Source: Beijerinckiaceae bacterium (GTDB lineage Bacteria; Pseudomonadota; Alphaproteobacteria; Rhizobiales; Beijerinckiaceae). Taken from it: a DNA stretch of 5,574 bases. The DNA lies in assembly GCA_947455285.1 (NCBI GenBank), contig CANGOK010000214.1, forward strand, positions 1 to 5,574, written 5' to 3'. Position numbers and translations under genes: made by a program. Position 1 is the stretch's first letter; every line of letters begins with the position of its first letter. This document shows, one piece after another, positions 5,549-5,574 of this stretch. The notes beneath the pieces are model-generated. The model had not been told where the DNA came from, ran no database searches, and saw only the letters and a list, made by a program, of their open reading frames with translations.

Positions 5549-5574
5549 TCAGGCGGCTGCGCGCGAGGACGCGA
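5549..5574 (-). CDS. Possible C-terminal end of a convergent gene
   Basis: On the minus strand the last 26 bases read ...ASSRAAA followed by TGA (5551-5549), a composition plausible for an alphaproteobacterial C-terminus. The stop would abut the dsbB stop in the palindrome TGATCA (5546-5551). Only eight complete codons, including the stop, are visible, so this is a hint; no product can be named. Confidence 0.18.

Overview
The window is GC-rich DNA with strongly GC-biased third codon positions. Its gene content is typical of an alphaproteobacterium, most likely a member of the Hyphomicrobiales (Rhizobiales). Three things point there: the mitofilin-like protein (COG4223) followed by HemY, the YqaA/DedA-like protein followed by DsbB, and an intergenic palindromic element of the C-tract/CACAAGGGGG/G-tract kind that is common in that order. 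The assignment is inference from protein style and gene order; no rRNA or tRNA is present.

Layout. Bases 1-3377 carry a minus-strand block of three genes, transcribed right to left. It begins with a CitE/HpcH-type CoA-ester lyase (3377 to 2496). After a 52-nt gap comes the single-pass mitofilin/Mic60-like membrane protein (2443 to 1193). This overlaps HemY by an ATGA start-stop junction, and HemY (1196 to beyond base 1) is cut by the window edge. A 153-bp divergent intergenic region holds candidate promoters for both directions. On the plus strand follow a beta-class carbonic anhydrase (3531-4247), a YqaA/DedA-family membrane protein only 5 nt later (4253-4834), a 204-bp spacer almost filled by a large nested inverted repeat (about 4855-5010), and DsbB (5039-5548). 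The last 26 bases may hold the C-terminus of a convergent minus-strand gene.

How the genes work together. The mitofilin-like protein and HemY are both inner-membrane proteins with large extramembrane parts, and they form a conserved alphaproteobacterial pair next to heme-biosynthesis genes. Here hemD (uroporphyrinogen-III synthase), which I expect upstream of the pair, is absent and a CoA-ester lyase occupies that place. The carbonic anhydrase and the DedA-like protein are probably co-transcribed. DsbB re-oxidises DsbA in the periplasm and sits behind the repeat, so it may share the transcript or be insulated from it.

Most of the window is ordinary housekeeping content. The parts that deserve a second look are the nested palindromic element with its common axis and two mutually complementary hairpins, the lyase in the hemD position, a hairpin abutting the mitofilin ribosome-binding site, and the tight carbonic anhydrase-DedA pairing.
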